The notes under the pieces are model-generated. The model worked only from the letters and a program-made list of their open reading frames with translations, did not search any database and was not told the origin of the DNA. Positions 5,920 through 14,022 of a stretch of DNA of 51,654 nucleotides are shown piece by piece (within the stretch, counting starts at the first letter, position 1; each line of letters opens with the position of its first letter). The position numbers and the translations under genes were made by a program. Origin of the DNA: Chloroflexota bacterium (GTDB taxonomy: Bacteria > Chloroflexota > Anaerolineae > Anaerolineales > Villigracilaceae); the NCBI GenBank assembly GCA_005778035.1, contig SXKT01000044.1, forward strand, positions 1 to 51,654. Reading direction: 5' to 3'.

Positions 5920-7335
5920 ATGTTAAAGAATGTCTCTTCAAAGGTAATTTTGCAGTTTATCGGCATAGCTGCCCTGGCGTTTTATTTTGGGCTGAGCGCC
6001 TATTTGGCTACCTATAGCCGATTCATTGCTGATGATTATTGTTCAGCATACGATGCCAGCCGTTTGGGATTGGCCAGGTTTGTTTGGTACTGGTTCATCA
6101 CCTGGGGTGGACGCCTCTCAGCAGTGGCATCTGATATTGCCTTGGTTTGGCTTGGCCAAACCAAGATCGGCCTGGCACCTGGGATCGCGATAGCCTTATG
6201 GGTGGCGATCAATACACTCGGAATTTATTGGATGGATGGTTCGGCAGAGAAAAAAGCCACCCGATCGGTAAACGCCCTGTTTTTTGGTTTATTGCTGGTT
6301 TACTTTTTTTTCCAAACACTTCCCAACATTCCACAAACTTTTTTTTGGTATAGCGCGTTTCGAACCCACTCACTGGCAGTGATATTGTTCAATCTTTTTT
6401 GGGTTGTGTATCTTCGTTCAACAAAATTCAACGGCAAGCCGGCGTTGTGGCTAATGGGGGGATTCTTCTACGGCTGGATCAATGGCGGGTTTAGCGAGGC
6501 TTTTACCGCCATGCAGATCGGCACCTTGTTATTGTCTTTGTTGGCATTAGGTTGGAACAGGCGAAATGGATGGGATTCTCCTTCTGTAATGTGGGTGTTG
6601 GGAGGAGTCTTTGGTGCCATTTTGGCCATGGCGATCATGTTTCTTTCACCGGGTACCCAAAATAGGCAAGAGTTTTTTGATGCTCCGAGGACTTTGCAAG
6701 GGATAGTGACAATTTCCTGGGAAGGATTTTTGGTATTCTTTCGGTCGGTTTTTAAAGACCCTTTCAGGGGATTCGGTGTCGCAGCAAGCCTATTGTTTGC
6801 GTTCATCCTGGGGGCGGGTTCTGAAGCGAAAAGCAAGCTTCCAGTTTGGGGAATTGCCGTCCTTGGGTTGGGTGGGGTTTGCGCGGTTTTTGCCAGCATG
6901 GTACCAGCCGCATACGGCATGGGTGATTTCCTGCCACGCAGGGCATTCCCGATTCCGATCTTTTTTGGTTTGTTTCCTGCCATCATTGCCGCATATTTGC
7001 TTGGTCCGCATCTAACGCAACGGTTTACAGCAAACCGCAAGGCCATGGTAACCAGCATTGCACTCGGTTTCCTTTTGGTGAGCTTGGCCGGTAACGTAAA
7101 TACATTATTTTCTTATCAGATGGCAATGAAAAAATACGCCGAGAATATTGACTCGCTTCAAGTACAAGTTCAGGCTGCGATTGCGGAAGGAGAAACCGAA
7201 TTGCAGATAGGGTCTTTAGGCAACTGGGCAGGTGTTTATGACCCTAATGACAACCCAAAATATTGGGTAACTGCTTGTTTTAGCAAGTATTACGGCATCC
7301 AGATCTTGGGGCCAAAAATCACCCAAAATGACTAA
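5920..7335 (+). CDS. DUF6056-like polytopic membrane protein
   Basis: 471 residues with about eleven hydrophobic segments and a C-terminal hydrophilic extracytoplasmic tail of about 70 residues. The first loop after the N-terminal helix contains RFIADDYCSAYDA; an acidic DD pair at this place is typical of GT-C-like and DUF6056-type proteins. Other visible conserved-looking stretches are PQTFFWYS, GFFYGWINGGFSEAF and a long loop with FLPRRAFP. The substrate is unknown; a role in transferring sugars from a lipid carrier outside the membrane is only suggested by fold resemblance. The stop overlaps the stop of the convergent DUF92 gene by 4 nt. The promoter region is shared with moaD. No Shine-Dalgarno is evident, so the leader may be very short. 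Confidence 0.65.
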   Translation: MLKNVSSKVILQFIGIAALAFYFGLSAYLATYSRFIADDYCSAYDASRLGLARFVWYWFITWGGRLSAVASDIALVWLGQTKIGLAPGIAIALWVAINTLGIYWMDGSAEKKATRSVNALFFGLLLVYFFFQTLPNIPQTFFWYSAFRTHSLAVILFNLFWVVYLRSTKFNGKPALWLMGGFFYGWINGGFSEAFTAMQIGTLLLSLLALGWNRRNGWDSPSVMWVLGGVFGAILAMAIMFLSPGTQNRQEFFDAPRTLQGIVTISWEGFLVFFRSVFKDPFRGFGVAASLLFAFILGAGSEAKSKLPVWGIAVLGLGGVCAVFASMVPAAYGMGDFLPRRAFPIPIFFGLFPAIIAAYLLGPHLTQRFTANRKAMVTSIALGFLLVSLAGNVNTLFSYQMAMKKYAENIDSLQVQVQAAIAEGETELQIGSLGNWAGVYDPNDNPKYWVTACFSKYYGIQILGPKITQND

Positions 7336-8129
7336 ATAAAGAACACGAACCCGATTGAAAATAGCGAACAGAAAAAATTAACCAGGTCGTTATTAAGCCA
7401 ACCCCAGCCGCGAATTAAGCGGGTGGTTTGGCCACATGAGTGTTGTGGATGGCGTTCGGTTTCTTTGTCGCAAGCGGGGCAGAGATACATTGCCTGAACA
7501 GTTGCGCCCAGGAATGAATCGAATAACGAACCCGCGAAGCCAGCGAAGGAAAGTATCAGAAATGCCAGGATAGGGCTTTGGGAAGGGAAAGGTGTGAACA
7601 AAACACCACTGAGCGCAATAAGTGCCGCGCCTAAAAATGATCCAACACTGCCATAAAGAGAGACCCCACCGGATGTACCTTTTTCAACCCTTTGATCCAA
7701 ATGGATGATCGATCGGGGTGGATCAGGATTGAGGACTCCGATCTCTGTTGCCCAGGTATCCGCATTAACTGCGGCCAAAGTGGCGATGAACGCATACCAT
7801 AACAACGGCTCTGCTGGGAAAAGGAAGTGGAGAAATGCAAAAAGGGTTGCCAAACCACCATTTCCAAAAACCTGACCGGCATCCCTTTGGCTACCTTTCG
7901 AAAACTTTTCATTCAGGCCGGCTTTCCTTCGTTTGAAGGCCTTGGTAAGCGCGCTCGAGGAAATAAAAAAGAGCAACAATGCAATCGCCCATTGCCATCC
8001 GCCCATCCCGAAAATTATGAAACCGACAACTACGGCAGCTAAAAACCCAGATGGATTTAGAGTTTTAGCACGATAGGCAAAATAGGCAATTGCGAATGCA
8101 GCGAGCAGCGAATACAAGTATGGGAGCAT
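7332..8129 (-). CDS. DUF92 family membrane protein (VTE6/TMEM19-like)
   Basis: 265 residues with about six membrane helices. It shows DUF92 hallmarks: a first helix followed by TLNPSGFLAA, the SQRDAGQVFGNGG segment near 80-92, a NADTWATEIG motif and a Gly-rich GVSLYGSVGSFLGA stretch. A cytosolic loop near the C-terminus contains CPACDKETERHPQHSCG, a possible metal site. In plants and cyanobacteria a DUF92 member (VTE6) phosphorylates phytyl phosphate, so a polyprenyl-phosphate kinase role is a reasonable guess. It is the last gene of the bactofilin operon, starting two bases after the preceding stop. It ends in a 4-nt tail-to-tail overlap with the DUF6056-like gene. Confidence 0.75.
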   Translation of the reverse strand: MLPYLYSLLAAFAIAYFAYRAKTLNPSGFLAAVVVGFIIFGMGGWQWAIALLLFFISSSALTKAFKRRKAGLNEKFSKGSQRDAGQVFGNGGLATLFAFLHFLFPAEPLLWYAFIATLAAVNADTWATEIGVLNPDPPRSIIHLDQRVEKGTSGGVSLYGSVGSFLGAALIALSGVLFTPFPSQSPILAFLILSFAGFAGSLFDSFLGATVQAMYLCPACDKETERHPQHSCGQTTRLIRGWGWLNNDLVNFFCSLFSIGFVFFI

Positions 8130-8131
8130 AG

Positions 8132-9037
8132 TTACTTTCCGGTTTGAAGGATAAAGGCAATGCTAATGAACATCAGGATGGTAGTAATCAGGTTGGACGA
8201 CCAAACCATTTTGGCTAAAAATTTTTGGCCTGCTGATTGGTATGCCATAATGCCAAACATGAAGGCAAGAACGCTGACTACTGTGCTGATGGATGGCAAA
8301 AGGAACAATTGCTGTGATGGCACCGGATCCTCTGCCATGACATTTAATGAAGGCACCAGGCGGAGCGTGGAGAACGCGGGAACAATGAAATAGACAGCAA
8401 TGAAAAAAACCAGGTTGAGCAAGATGTTGGCCAACCACAAATAGCGGTTGGAAACCTCGCTCCATGCATCTATCATTACAAAATTTAACTTATGTGAACC
8501 ACCGCCGCTTTGGTCCAATGAACCCATTTCAAAAATGCGCGCAAATGCTTCCATAAAACCGGCAGGGTCAGCAGGTGATATTGCGAACACTTTTTTTGCC
8601 GTTCCCACAAAAACAAGGTTATCTCTGTCACTGGCTACGTATTCCACCAAGCCAAGTTGAGTGTCTTGAACTTCACCCAAGTTACCGCCGGGCAAGTAAA
8701 AACGGGGGCTTGCGACGGGTTCGTTTAAACTGGAAATATGTTTGATCCAGTCGATATCCGACAGAGGGATCATCTCTCGCCGATATCCCCATTCGATGGT
8801 CAAGATATCACGGTCTACCAGGTAGGTAGCCTTGGCCAAGCCAAAAAAACGAAAACCAAGGAATGAAATTGCCCCCCCACATGACAAAACAGTGATAATG
8901 AGGAACGGGATAATAAGGCTTGTGGCCCCAATAGCAAGCCAATAAACAGATGCCAAAAACCCGGCTGTGAATAAGAAAAGCAAGGACAAGTGAAAGGCAA
9001 TTCCGGTTTGTTTTCCCGGTGGAAATTCGTGGATCAT
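8132..9037 (-). CDS. membrane protein with bacterial PH-like domain
   Basis: 301 residues: two N-terminal membrane helices (about 15-65), a beta-rich segment, and three C-terminal helices from about 200. The middle part (YLVDRDILTIEWGYRREMIPL and the continuation to FAISPADPAGFMEAF) has the look of a bacterial PH (bPH) domain, where a strand is followed by an I-P-L-x-D-I-x-W pattern. The biochemical role is unknown. The start ATG lies three bases upstream of the DegT-gene stop (ATGA overlap), so it is translationally coupled inside the bactofilin operon. It is probably a scaffold or sensor at the membrane, but this is inference. Confidence 0.6.
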   Translation of the reverse strand: MIHEFPPGKQTGIAFHLSLLFLFTAGFLASVYWLAIGATSLIIPFLIITVLSCGGAISFLGFRFFGLAKATYLVDRDILTIEWGYRREMIPLSDIDWIKHISSLNEPVASPRFYLPGGNLGEVQDTQLGLVEYVASDRDNLVFVGTAKKVFAISPADPAGFMEAFARIFEMGSLDQSGGGSHKLNFVMIDAWSEVSNRYLWLANILLNLVFFIAVYFIVPAFSTLRLVPSLNVMAEDPVPSQQLFLLPSISTVVSVLAFMFGIMAYQSAGQKFLAKMVWSSNLITTILMFISIAFILQTGK

Positions 9038-10200
9038 CCAGGCAATTCCTGTTTTAATACATGGCAGACATACTCAACCTGACCTTCGGTCATGATGCCG
9101 CTAAAGGGCAAGGCGATTCCGCGGTTGCCGAGGTCCTCGGTGATTGGGTAATCGCCATCTTTGTATCCAAACCGCTCAACCATATAGGGTTGAAGGTGGA
9201 TGGGCAGAAAATAGGGCCGGACAGGTACGCCATGTTTTTCCAGCCTGGCCACCAATCCAGCGCGATTGATCTTGCTGTCAAGCCTGATCACGAACACAAA
9301 CCAAGACATACGTGTTGTCTCAGGGACGATGACCGGCAATTCAATTCCAGGGGTATTGATGAGGTGCTTGATGTACCAATTGGCAACTTGTTCCCGTTGG
9401 GAGATCAATTGGTCCACCCGCGATAATTGGCTTATGCCTAATGCGGCCGAAAGCTCATCTAACCTATAGTTGTAACCCATGTAAGTGTGGCTAAGCCAAG
9501 TATCTCCTGGCGCGCGGCCCTGGTTTCTAAGAGCACGCATTAGAGTAGCGGCTTTTTCATCATTTGTGATCACGACCCCGCCTTCACCAGTGGTGATCTG
9601 TTTGTTGGGGTAAAAAGCGAATACGCCAAACTTGCCAAATAAACCTGCTTTTTTGGATCGATATTCTGCGCCTAATGCCTCACAGGAATCCTCAATGACT
9701 TCCAAATCGTATTCGCGGGCGATTTCACCGATCGCGTCGTAATCAGCTGGTTGGCCAAATACATCAACAGGCAAGATCGCCTTAAGCTTGCCGTTGCCGC
9801 TGTTCTTGCGCGGCAACCATTTATCAGTTTTTCCATTGCGCAAATCCATGGCGGCTTGGCGCAATTGTGCCACATCAATGTTGCCTGTTTGCGGGTTTAC
9901 ATCCACATAGATGGGAGTGATGTTCTCGAAGAGCAAGGCGTTGGTGCTGGCGACAAATGAGAATGGGGTCGTCAGGACGCGGTCTCCGGGCTTCAAACCT
10001 GCTGCAATGGCTGTAAGATGCAAACCAGCAGTTCCGGAATTTACCGCGATCGCGTGTTTTGCGCCAACGTAGGTTGCTAACGCGTTTTCAAACGCTACCA
10101 CCTTGGGACCAAGGCTAAGGATCGGTGTGCGAATTACTTCCAATACGGCACTGATATCTTCTTCATTGATGTCGGGCGAGGACATAGGGATCTTTACCAT
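9034..10200 (-). CDS. DegT/DnrJ/EryC1/StrS aminotransferase
   Basis: 388 residues, normal for this fold-type-I PLP family. The key residues are present: the SGTAGLH phosphate-binding turn at about 55-61, the pyridine-nitrogen Asp171 in VIEDSCEALG, and the internal aldimine Lys200 in FYPNKQITTGEGG. The dimer-contributed segment GYNYRLDELSAALG is also present. These enzymes usually transaminate nucleotide-linked keto-sugars for cell-surface glycans. The nearby glycosyltransferases fit that role, though no sugar-nucleotide dehydratase is in the window. The start overlaps the ProRS-like gene by 7 nt and the stop overlaps the PH-like gene by 4 nt, so all three are made as a coupled set. Confidence 0.92.
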   Translation of the reverse strand: MVKIPMSSPDINEEDISAVLEVIRTPILSLGPKVVAFENALATYVGAKHAIAVNSGTAGLHLTAIAAGLKPGDRVLTTPFSFVASTNALLFENITPIYVDVNPQTGNIDVAQLRQAAMDLRNGKTDKWLPRKNSGNGKLKAILPVDVFGQPADYDAIGEIAREYDLEVIEDSCEALGAEYRSKKAGLFGKFGVFAFYPNKQITTGEGGVVITNDEKAATLMRALRNQGRAPGDTWLSHTYMGYNYRLDELSAALGISQLSRVDQLISQREQVANWYIKHLINTPGIELPVIVPETTRMSWFVFVIRLDSKINRAGLVARLEKHGVPVRPYFLPIHLQPYMVERFGYKDGDYPITEDLGNRGIALPFSGIMTEGQVEYVCHVLKQELPG

Positions 10201-11423
10201 TTACGGGGCTCCATTAGTGCGATGATCTGGGGTAAAAGGGTTGCTAACTGGATGAAACTACTCTCGGCACTCCCTCTCAATTTTACTTCCACCTCATTGT
10301 TGGTCAAACCCCGTTCGCCAACAGTGATCCGGATGGGCAATCCGATCAGATCCGCGTCGTTGAATTTGATGCCCGCCCGCTCGTTGCGGTCATCAGCAAG
10401 GGTGGCAATATTGGCAGCAATCAGTTCCTCATAAATTGCGCGCATCGCGATCGCTGTGTCGATTGTGCTGCCAGGAATGTTCATCAGGTAAACATCATAA
10501 GGGTTTATGCCTAATGGAAACCTCAAACCTTTATCGTCTGAATTGGTTTCTGAAAGGTACAGCAACACTTCGTAACTGCGCAATTGGCCATTTTGTATCA
10601 CTTCGAAAGCCTGTTGGGTTTGGGTTGGGGCATGGCAGTTGGGGCAAATTGTACCTTCATTCGGCAAAACCACATCGGCTACTATATTTGGCAGATAATC
10701 TCTTCCACACATGGTGTTCACCAAGTGGTGGTCCACCTTGTTGGCGCCTGCCACCAAATTTGGGCATCCATCGACAGCATGATCTGCGATCACAAGCCCT
10801 TTAACATTCCCAATTGGTGATGCATAGCCGGGAACCGCGCCTGCGGCAATGATCTCTTCAATGGTTGCCATGCGTACATCACCAACGAGGTTTTTTAGTT
10901 TTGCCTCGCTTAGGGTTTGGTCTCCTCGAATGGTGACGATAATGAACTTGCCATTAGAGGTGCTGGTAAACATTAGTGCTTTTGATGTTTGGGACGTTTG
11001 GATGCCAAGATAATTGGCCAATCCCGCGATCGTATCGCAGTTTGGGGTATATACAATTTGGGGTGCTTTGGGTTGGGTTTGGTTGTGGTTCGGCTGCTCA
11101 ATCGGGAAGATCTCAAAACGGTCGGAAAAGTGGCACTTTGTACAGACGGTTAACCGAACCGGCCCGATGGGATGAGCCAAAAAAAAACTACCTGGCTTTT
11201 GGTTGCCAACCAAGCCTGGAAAAGTAGCAGCCACAGTTTGATGCAATGCCTGGCTGGGTACAGTCAATTTTGCTTCAATGTGTTGGGTGGCGAGCTTGCC
11301 AAGCATGGTAAGGCTTTTGTCGCGGTGCAAGTAGCCCGCCCGATACAATAAAGAAATTCCGGGAGATTTAAACTCGGCCGGAGCAGTCCGGGAGGTTTGG
11401 ATCTGCAGATCGATGAAATTCAT
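10194..11423 (-). CDS. ProRS-derived editing protein without aminoacylation core
   Basis: 409 residues in one intact frame, compared with about 570 for bacterial-type prolyl-tRNA synthetase. Residues 25-53 (LLYRAGYL onward) resemble the ProRS N-terminus. Class II motif 2 and the surrounding catalytic core are missing. Residues 91-110 (CTKCHFSDRFE) match the segment that normally precedes the inserted domain. Residues about 124-265 are a complete YbaK-like INS editing domain with Lys148, a GYASP loop (199-203) and PNLVAGANKVDHHLVN. After it, the motif 3 (GIG..R) region is missing. Residues about 300-385 form the anticodon-binding domain (GINPYDVYLM, DDRNERAGIKFNDADLIG). It should therefore hydrolyse mischarged tRNA (probably Ala-tRNAPro, inferred) but cannot charge tRNA. 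It is coupled to bactofilin (4 nt) and to the DegT gene (7 nt). Confidence 0.85.
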   Translation of the reverse strand: MNFIDLQIQTSRTAPAEFKSPGISLLYRAGYLHRDKSLTMLGKLATQHIEAKLTVPSQALHQTVAATFPGLVGNQKPGSFFLAHPIGPVRLTVCTKCHFSDRFEIFPIEQPNHNQTQPKAPQIVYTPNCDTIAGLANYLGIQTSQTSKALMFTSTSNGKFIIVTIRGDQTLSEAKLKNLVGDVRMATIEEIIAAGAVPGYASPIGNVKGLVIADHAVDGCPNLVAGANKVDHHLVNTMCGRDYLPNIVADVVLPNEGTICPNCHAPTQTQQAFEVIQNGQLRSYEVLLYLSETNSDDKGLRFPLGINPYDVYLMNIPGSTIDTAIAMRAIYEELIAANIATLADDRNERAGIKFNDADLIGLPIRITVGERGLTNNEVEVKLRGSAESSFIQLATLLPQIIALMEPRKW

Positions 11424-11854
11424 GTTTGGGATTCAGGTGTTATTGGTGGGTTACTGGTTTCCAGCTTAAGATCCACTTTTTCTTCCATCGTCATGCGTCC
11501 CCGAAGAAAAGCGCCATCTTCGGTGACGAAAGAGGTGGTTAATACATCGCCCCAAATTCGGCCCGTTGCGCGTATCTCCAACTTGTGTGTGGTAATGTTG
11601 CCTTTTACGGTGCCAGCAACGATCACCGTGGCGGCGCGAAGGTTTTCACATGTAACCTTGCCGCTTTCTCCAACCACCAATAATCCCTGTAATTGGATCT
11701 GCCCTTCAAACGTGCCTTCGATGCGAACGCCTCCAGATCCAGTCAGGCGGCCTTCCCAAATAAGTCCGGGTCCCAAAATGGAATTTATTCTTTCCATAGA
11801 GGGAATAGAAACTGTAGGTTTGGATGGTTCGATCGGTTCTTTTCGTTTAAACAT
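11420..11854 (-). CDS. bactofilin family cytoskeletal protein
   Basis: 144 residues with a short polar N-terminus, a central region of repeating short beta strands (GRLTGSGGVRIEGTFEGQ, VVGESGKVTCENLRAATV, VAGTVKGNITTHKLEIRATG) and a disordered tail. The repeated G-x-[IV]-x-G pattern is the right-handed beta-helix of bactofilins. These polymerise into nucleotide-free filaments on the inner membrane and often position cell-wall or envelope enzymes. ATG 11854 has AGGATG upstream. The stop overlaps the ProRS-like gene start by 4 nt. This places bactofilin first in a five-gene coupled operon. The promoter is not clear (weak TAAAAT-like hexamer on the minus strand); partial read-through from fabI is possible. 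Confidence 0.88.
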   Translation of the reverse strand: MFKRKEPIEPSKPTVSIPSMERINSILGPGLIWEGRLTGSGGVRIEGTFEGQIQLQGLLVVGESGKVTCENLRAATVIVAGTVKGNITTHKLEIRATGRIWGDVLTTSFVTEDGAFLRGRMTMEEKVDLKLETSNPPITPESQT

Positions 11855-11916
11855 TATTCATCCTGTCGGTTATTAAAATTATTTTACCGTGTTTTATTTT
11901 TGTTTACCGGCAACAA

Positions 11917-11943
11917 GAAAGCCCGCGAATTTCGCGGGCTTTC
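11917..11943 (-). terminator. hairpin terminator after fabI
   Basis: Perfect inverted repeat GAAAGCCCGCGAA / TTCGCGGGCTTTC around one central base, effectively an 11-bp stem with a 5-nt loop. It lies between the fabI stop and the bactofilin start. The T-tract on the minus strand is short (TTGTTG), so some read-through into the bactofilin operon may occur. Confidence 0.75.
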
Positions 11944-11964
11944 CAAATTGGCATTCTGGTGAAT

Positions 11965-12756
11965 TTATTCTTCTTTTTTTATAGGGTTAGCCGCAGCCAT
12001 AATATTGTAACCGCTGTCCACGTAATGGATCTCGCCAGTTACATGGGCAGACCAATCGGAGCAAAGATAGACAGCTGCATTGCCGCAATCTTCAGCTGTA
12101 ACATTTTCGCGCATGGGCGCCATTTCGGCAAAATTCTTTAGCATATCCTTGAACCCGCTGACGCCGCTGGCGGCCAATGTTCTGATGGGCCCGGCAGAGA
12201 TGGCATTGACACGGATGCCCTGCTGGCCGAAATCGGAGGCCATATAACGGGTGCTTGCTTCCAAAGCCGCTTTGGCTACGCCCATCATATTGTAATTGGG
12301 GGCAACCTTTACGGATCCGTAGTAGGTTAGGGTTAGCAGTGCCCCTCCCCGGTTCAAAATCGGTTGGAAGGCTTTGGCGATGGCAACAAATGAATAGACG
12401 CTGATATCCATGGCAAGGTGAAAACCAGCCCGGCTGGTGTCATAATAATTGCCTTGCAACTCCTCTTTGTTGGCAAAACCAATTGAATGGACAATAATAT
12501 CGATATTCCCAAAGTGTTGCCTGGCTTTTTCGGCAACCTGCGCAATTTGTTCATCCGATGCGACATCACATTGTTCTACAAAAGTTACCCCCAGCTGTTC
12601 GGCCAGTGGTTTTACACGTTTTTCCAGTGCATCACCAGCATAGCTAAAGCCCAAATTGGCACCTTCACGGGCGAATGCCTGCGCAATGCCCCAGGCGATA
12701 GACCTGTCATTGGCCAACCCAAAGATCAGGGCGTTTTTTCCGGTTAATAATCCCAT
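11965..12756 (-). CDS. fabI: enoyl-[acyl-carrier-protein] reductase FabI
   Basis: 263 residues from ATG 12756, which is preceded by GGAGGAG and matches the usual FabI N-terminus ([13 protein letters not shown]). An ATG six codons earlier lies within the previous gene and is less likely. NADH site features are [13 protein letters not shown] near 11-23. The catalytic tyrosine and lysine are Tyr155 and Lys162 in YNMMGVAK, spaced as in E. coli FabI (Y-x6-K), with the upstream LTYYGSVK. FabI performs the last reduction of fatty-acid elongation in the cytosol. It overlaps the glycosylase gene by 13 nt and closes the long minus-strand operon. Its presence beside GlpD suggests lipid metabolism as a theme. 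Confidence 0.96.
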   Translation of the reverse strand: MGLLTGKNALIFGLANDRSIAWGIAQAFAREGANLGFSYAGDALEKRVKPLAEQLGVTFVEQCDVASDEQIAQVAEKARQHFGNIDIIVHSIGFANKEELQGNYYDTSRAGFHLAMDISVYSFVAIAKAFQPILNRGGALLTLTYYGSVKVAPNYNMMGVAKAALEASTRYMASDFGQQGIRVNAISAGPIRTLAASGVSGFKDMLKNFAEMAPMRENVTAEDCGNAAVYLCSDWSAHVTGEIHYVDSGYNIMAAANPIKKEE

Positions 12757-13379
12757 TGCTCCTCCATAAAGCATCCTTTATTGCACAAAAACCGCCATGG
12801 TTTTGTTTTCCACGGTTCCGGTACATTATATAAACCCACGCGCGGGCCAATGGTCACGCAATTATCAGGTACATGCCAGCCGTCACCGATCCAAATAGGG
12901 TTGGAGGTGGATGTCAGGTCGGATCCGTTCAAAGAGCCATCGATAGCGCACGAATGGGTTAGCTTGCCCGGCCCATCTACCCAGCCATCAGGGGTGAGAT
13001 TTGGCCGGTTATGGCTGGCGTATTCAAACCCATCAATCAACTTAATTCCGCGAACCAGCACGGCAGCCGGATAGCCGATCTCACTGGTCACCACATTTAA
13101 CATCCAGTAAGTGCCATAGATGAAATAAACGTATGCTCGGCCTGCTTCTCCATACATCACTTTTGTTCGGCTGGTCATTTTCGCTCTGGCATGGCAGGCA
13201 AGGTCATCTTCGCCCACATAGGCTTCGGTCTCTGTGATCAACGATCTCACGGTTCCATTGTTTGTGGTAACCACAAGCTGGGCACCCAACAGTTGGCGGG
13301 CAACTGTTACAGTGGGTTGCAAGTAGAAGTTTTTGGGTAATGGTGCCTTGGGAGAACTGAGGGATTTTTTTTCAGGCAT
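12744..13379 (-). CDS. DNA-3-methyladenine glycosylase (AAG/MPG family)
   Basis: 211 residues from ATG 13379, where homology begins ([20 protein letters not shown]). Diagnostic motifs are [17 protein letters not shown], which contains the catalytic Glu region of the AAG family, and the [15 protein letters not shown] segment. AAG/MPG enzymes excise alkylated and deaminated purines from DNA in base-excision repair. The start lies 8 nt inside the preceding histidine-phosphatase gene and the end overlaps fabI by 13 nt, so translation is coupled on both sides. Its placement in an operon with lipid and export genes has no obvious functional logic. Confidence 0.93.
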   Translation of the reverse strand: MPEKKSLSSPKAPLPKNFYLQPTVTVARQLLGAQLVVTTNNGTVRSLITETEAYVGEDDLACHARAKMTSRTKVMYGEAGRAYVYFIYGTYWMLNVVTSEIGYPAAVLVRGIKLIDGFEYASHNRPNLTPDGWVDGPGKLTHSCAIDGSLNGSDLTSTSNPIWIGDGWHVPDNCVTIGPRVGLYNVPEPWKTKPWRFLCNKGCFMEEQWDY

Positions 13380-14022
13380 TTTGGATATGGGCGCAGTCAC
13401 CAATGACCAAAACTTTCCATTTGTGTTGGTTCGGAAAGTAAAGAAATGAAGCGAAGGAAGTGTTTTGCAAAACAAACCGCGGGCTCTCATTGTTGCTTTG
13501 CGGTGATATTCCGAGAATGGATAATAGGACCATATTCATGAGTGCGCCATGCGTAACGATCAAATACTTTCCGGGAGGATTTTGTAACAAGTTGTGCATT
13601 GCAAGGCAAGCCCGCATGTATAAGGCCCAATCACTTTCTTTGGATTTATCTGGGGAACCGAAAGGATTGGGATGGTGAAGCTTTTTTTTGGCCTGCTTAA
13701 TTTCCTGAAATGTTTGCCCGGAAAAGACCCCCATGTCTCTTTCCATCCAGATCGGGTCTTGTTTTAGGTCGCGGATAAATAAACCATCTGCGACGAGTTG
13801 GGCGGTTTGGGCAGCCCGGCTAAGTGGGCTGGTAATGATGTGGTCAAAAGTTATATTGGCTAATTGCCAGCGCTGGGTAAGGGCTTGGGCTTGGCGGATA
13901 CCCAAATCGGTAAGCGGGTAATCGCTCTGTCCCTGCAAACGATTTTCAAAGTTACCTACAGATTCACCATGACGTAAAAAGGTGATCTCAAAAAATTGTT
14001 CCGAATCGGGACCGTTACTCAT
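13372..14022 (-). CDS. histidine phosphatase family protein
   Basis: 216 residues from ATG 14022, which overlaps the stop of the glycosyltransferase by 4 nt; the longer open frame upstream lies inside that gene and is not used. The N-terminal FLRHGES motif supplies the phosphorylated histidine, with the downstream arginine in TSPLSRAAQTA and the second histidine in IVTHGALMN. This is the set expected for the phosphoglycerate-mutase-like branch of histidine phosphatases. The substrate is not predictable. Neighbouring GlpD and lipid-linked sugar genes make a small phosphorylated metabolite or lipid headgroup possible. Confidence 0.9.
   Translation of the reverse strand: MSNGPDSEQFFEITFLRHGESVGNFENRLQGQSDYPLTDLGIRQAQALTQRWQLANITFDHIITSPLSRAAQTAQLVADGLFIRDLKQDPIWMERDMGVFSGQTFQEIKQAKKKLHHPNPFGSPDKSKESDWALYMRACLAMHNLLQNPPGKYLIVTHGALMNMVLLSILGISPQSNNESPRFVLQNTSFASFLYFPNQHKWKVLVIGDCAHIQNA

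Noticed and set aside
10194-11423. ProRS pseudogene with deletions
   Set aside because: The frame is intact over 409 codons, the editing and anticodon domains look complete with key residues kept, and both ends are translationally coupled to intact genes.
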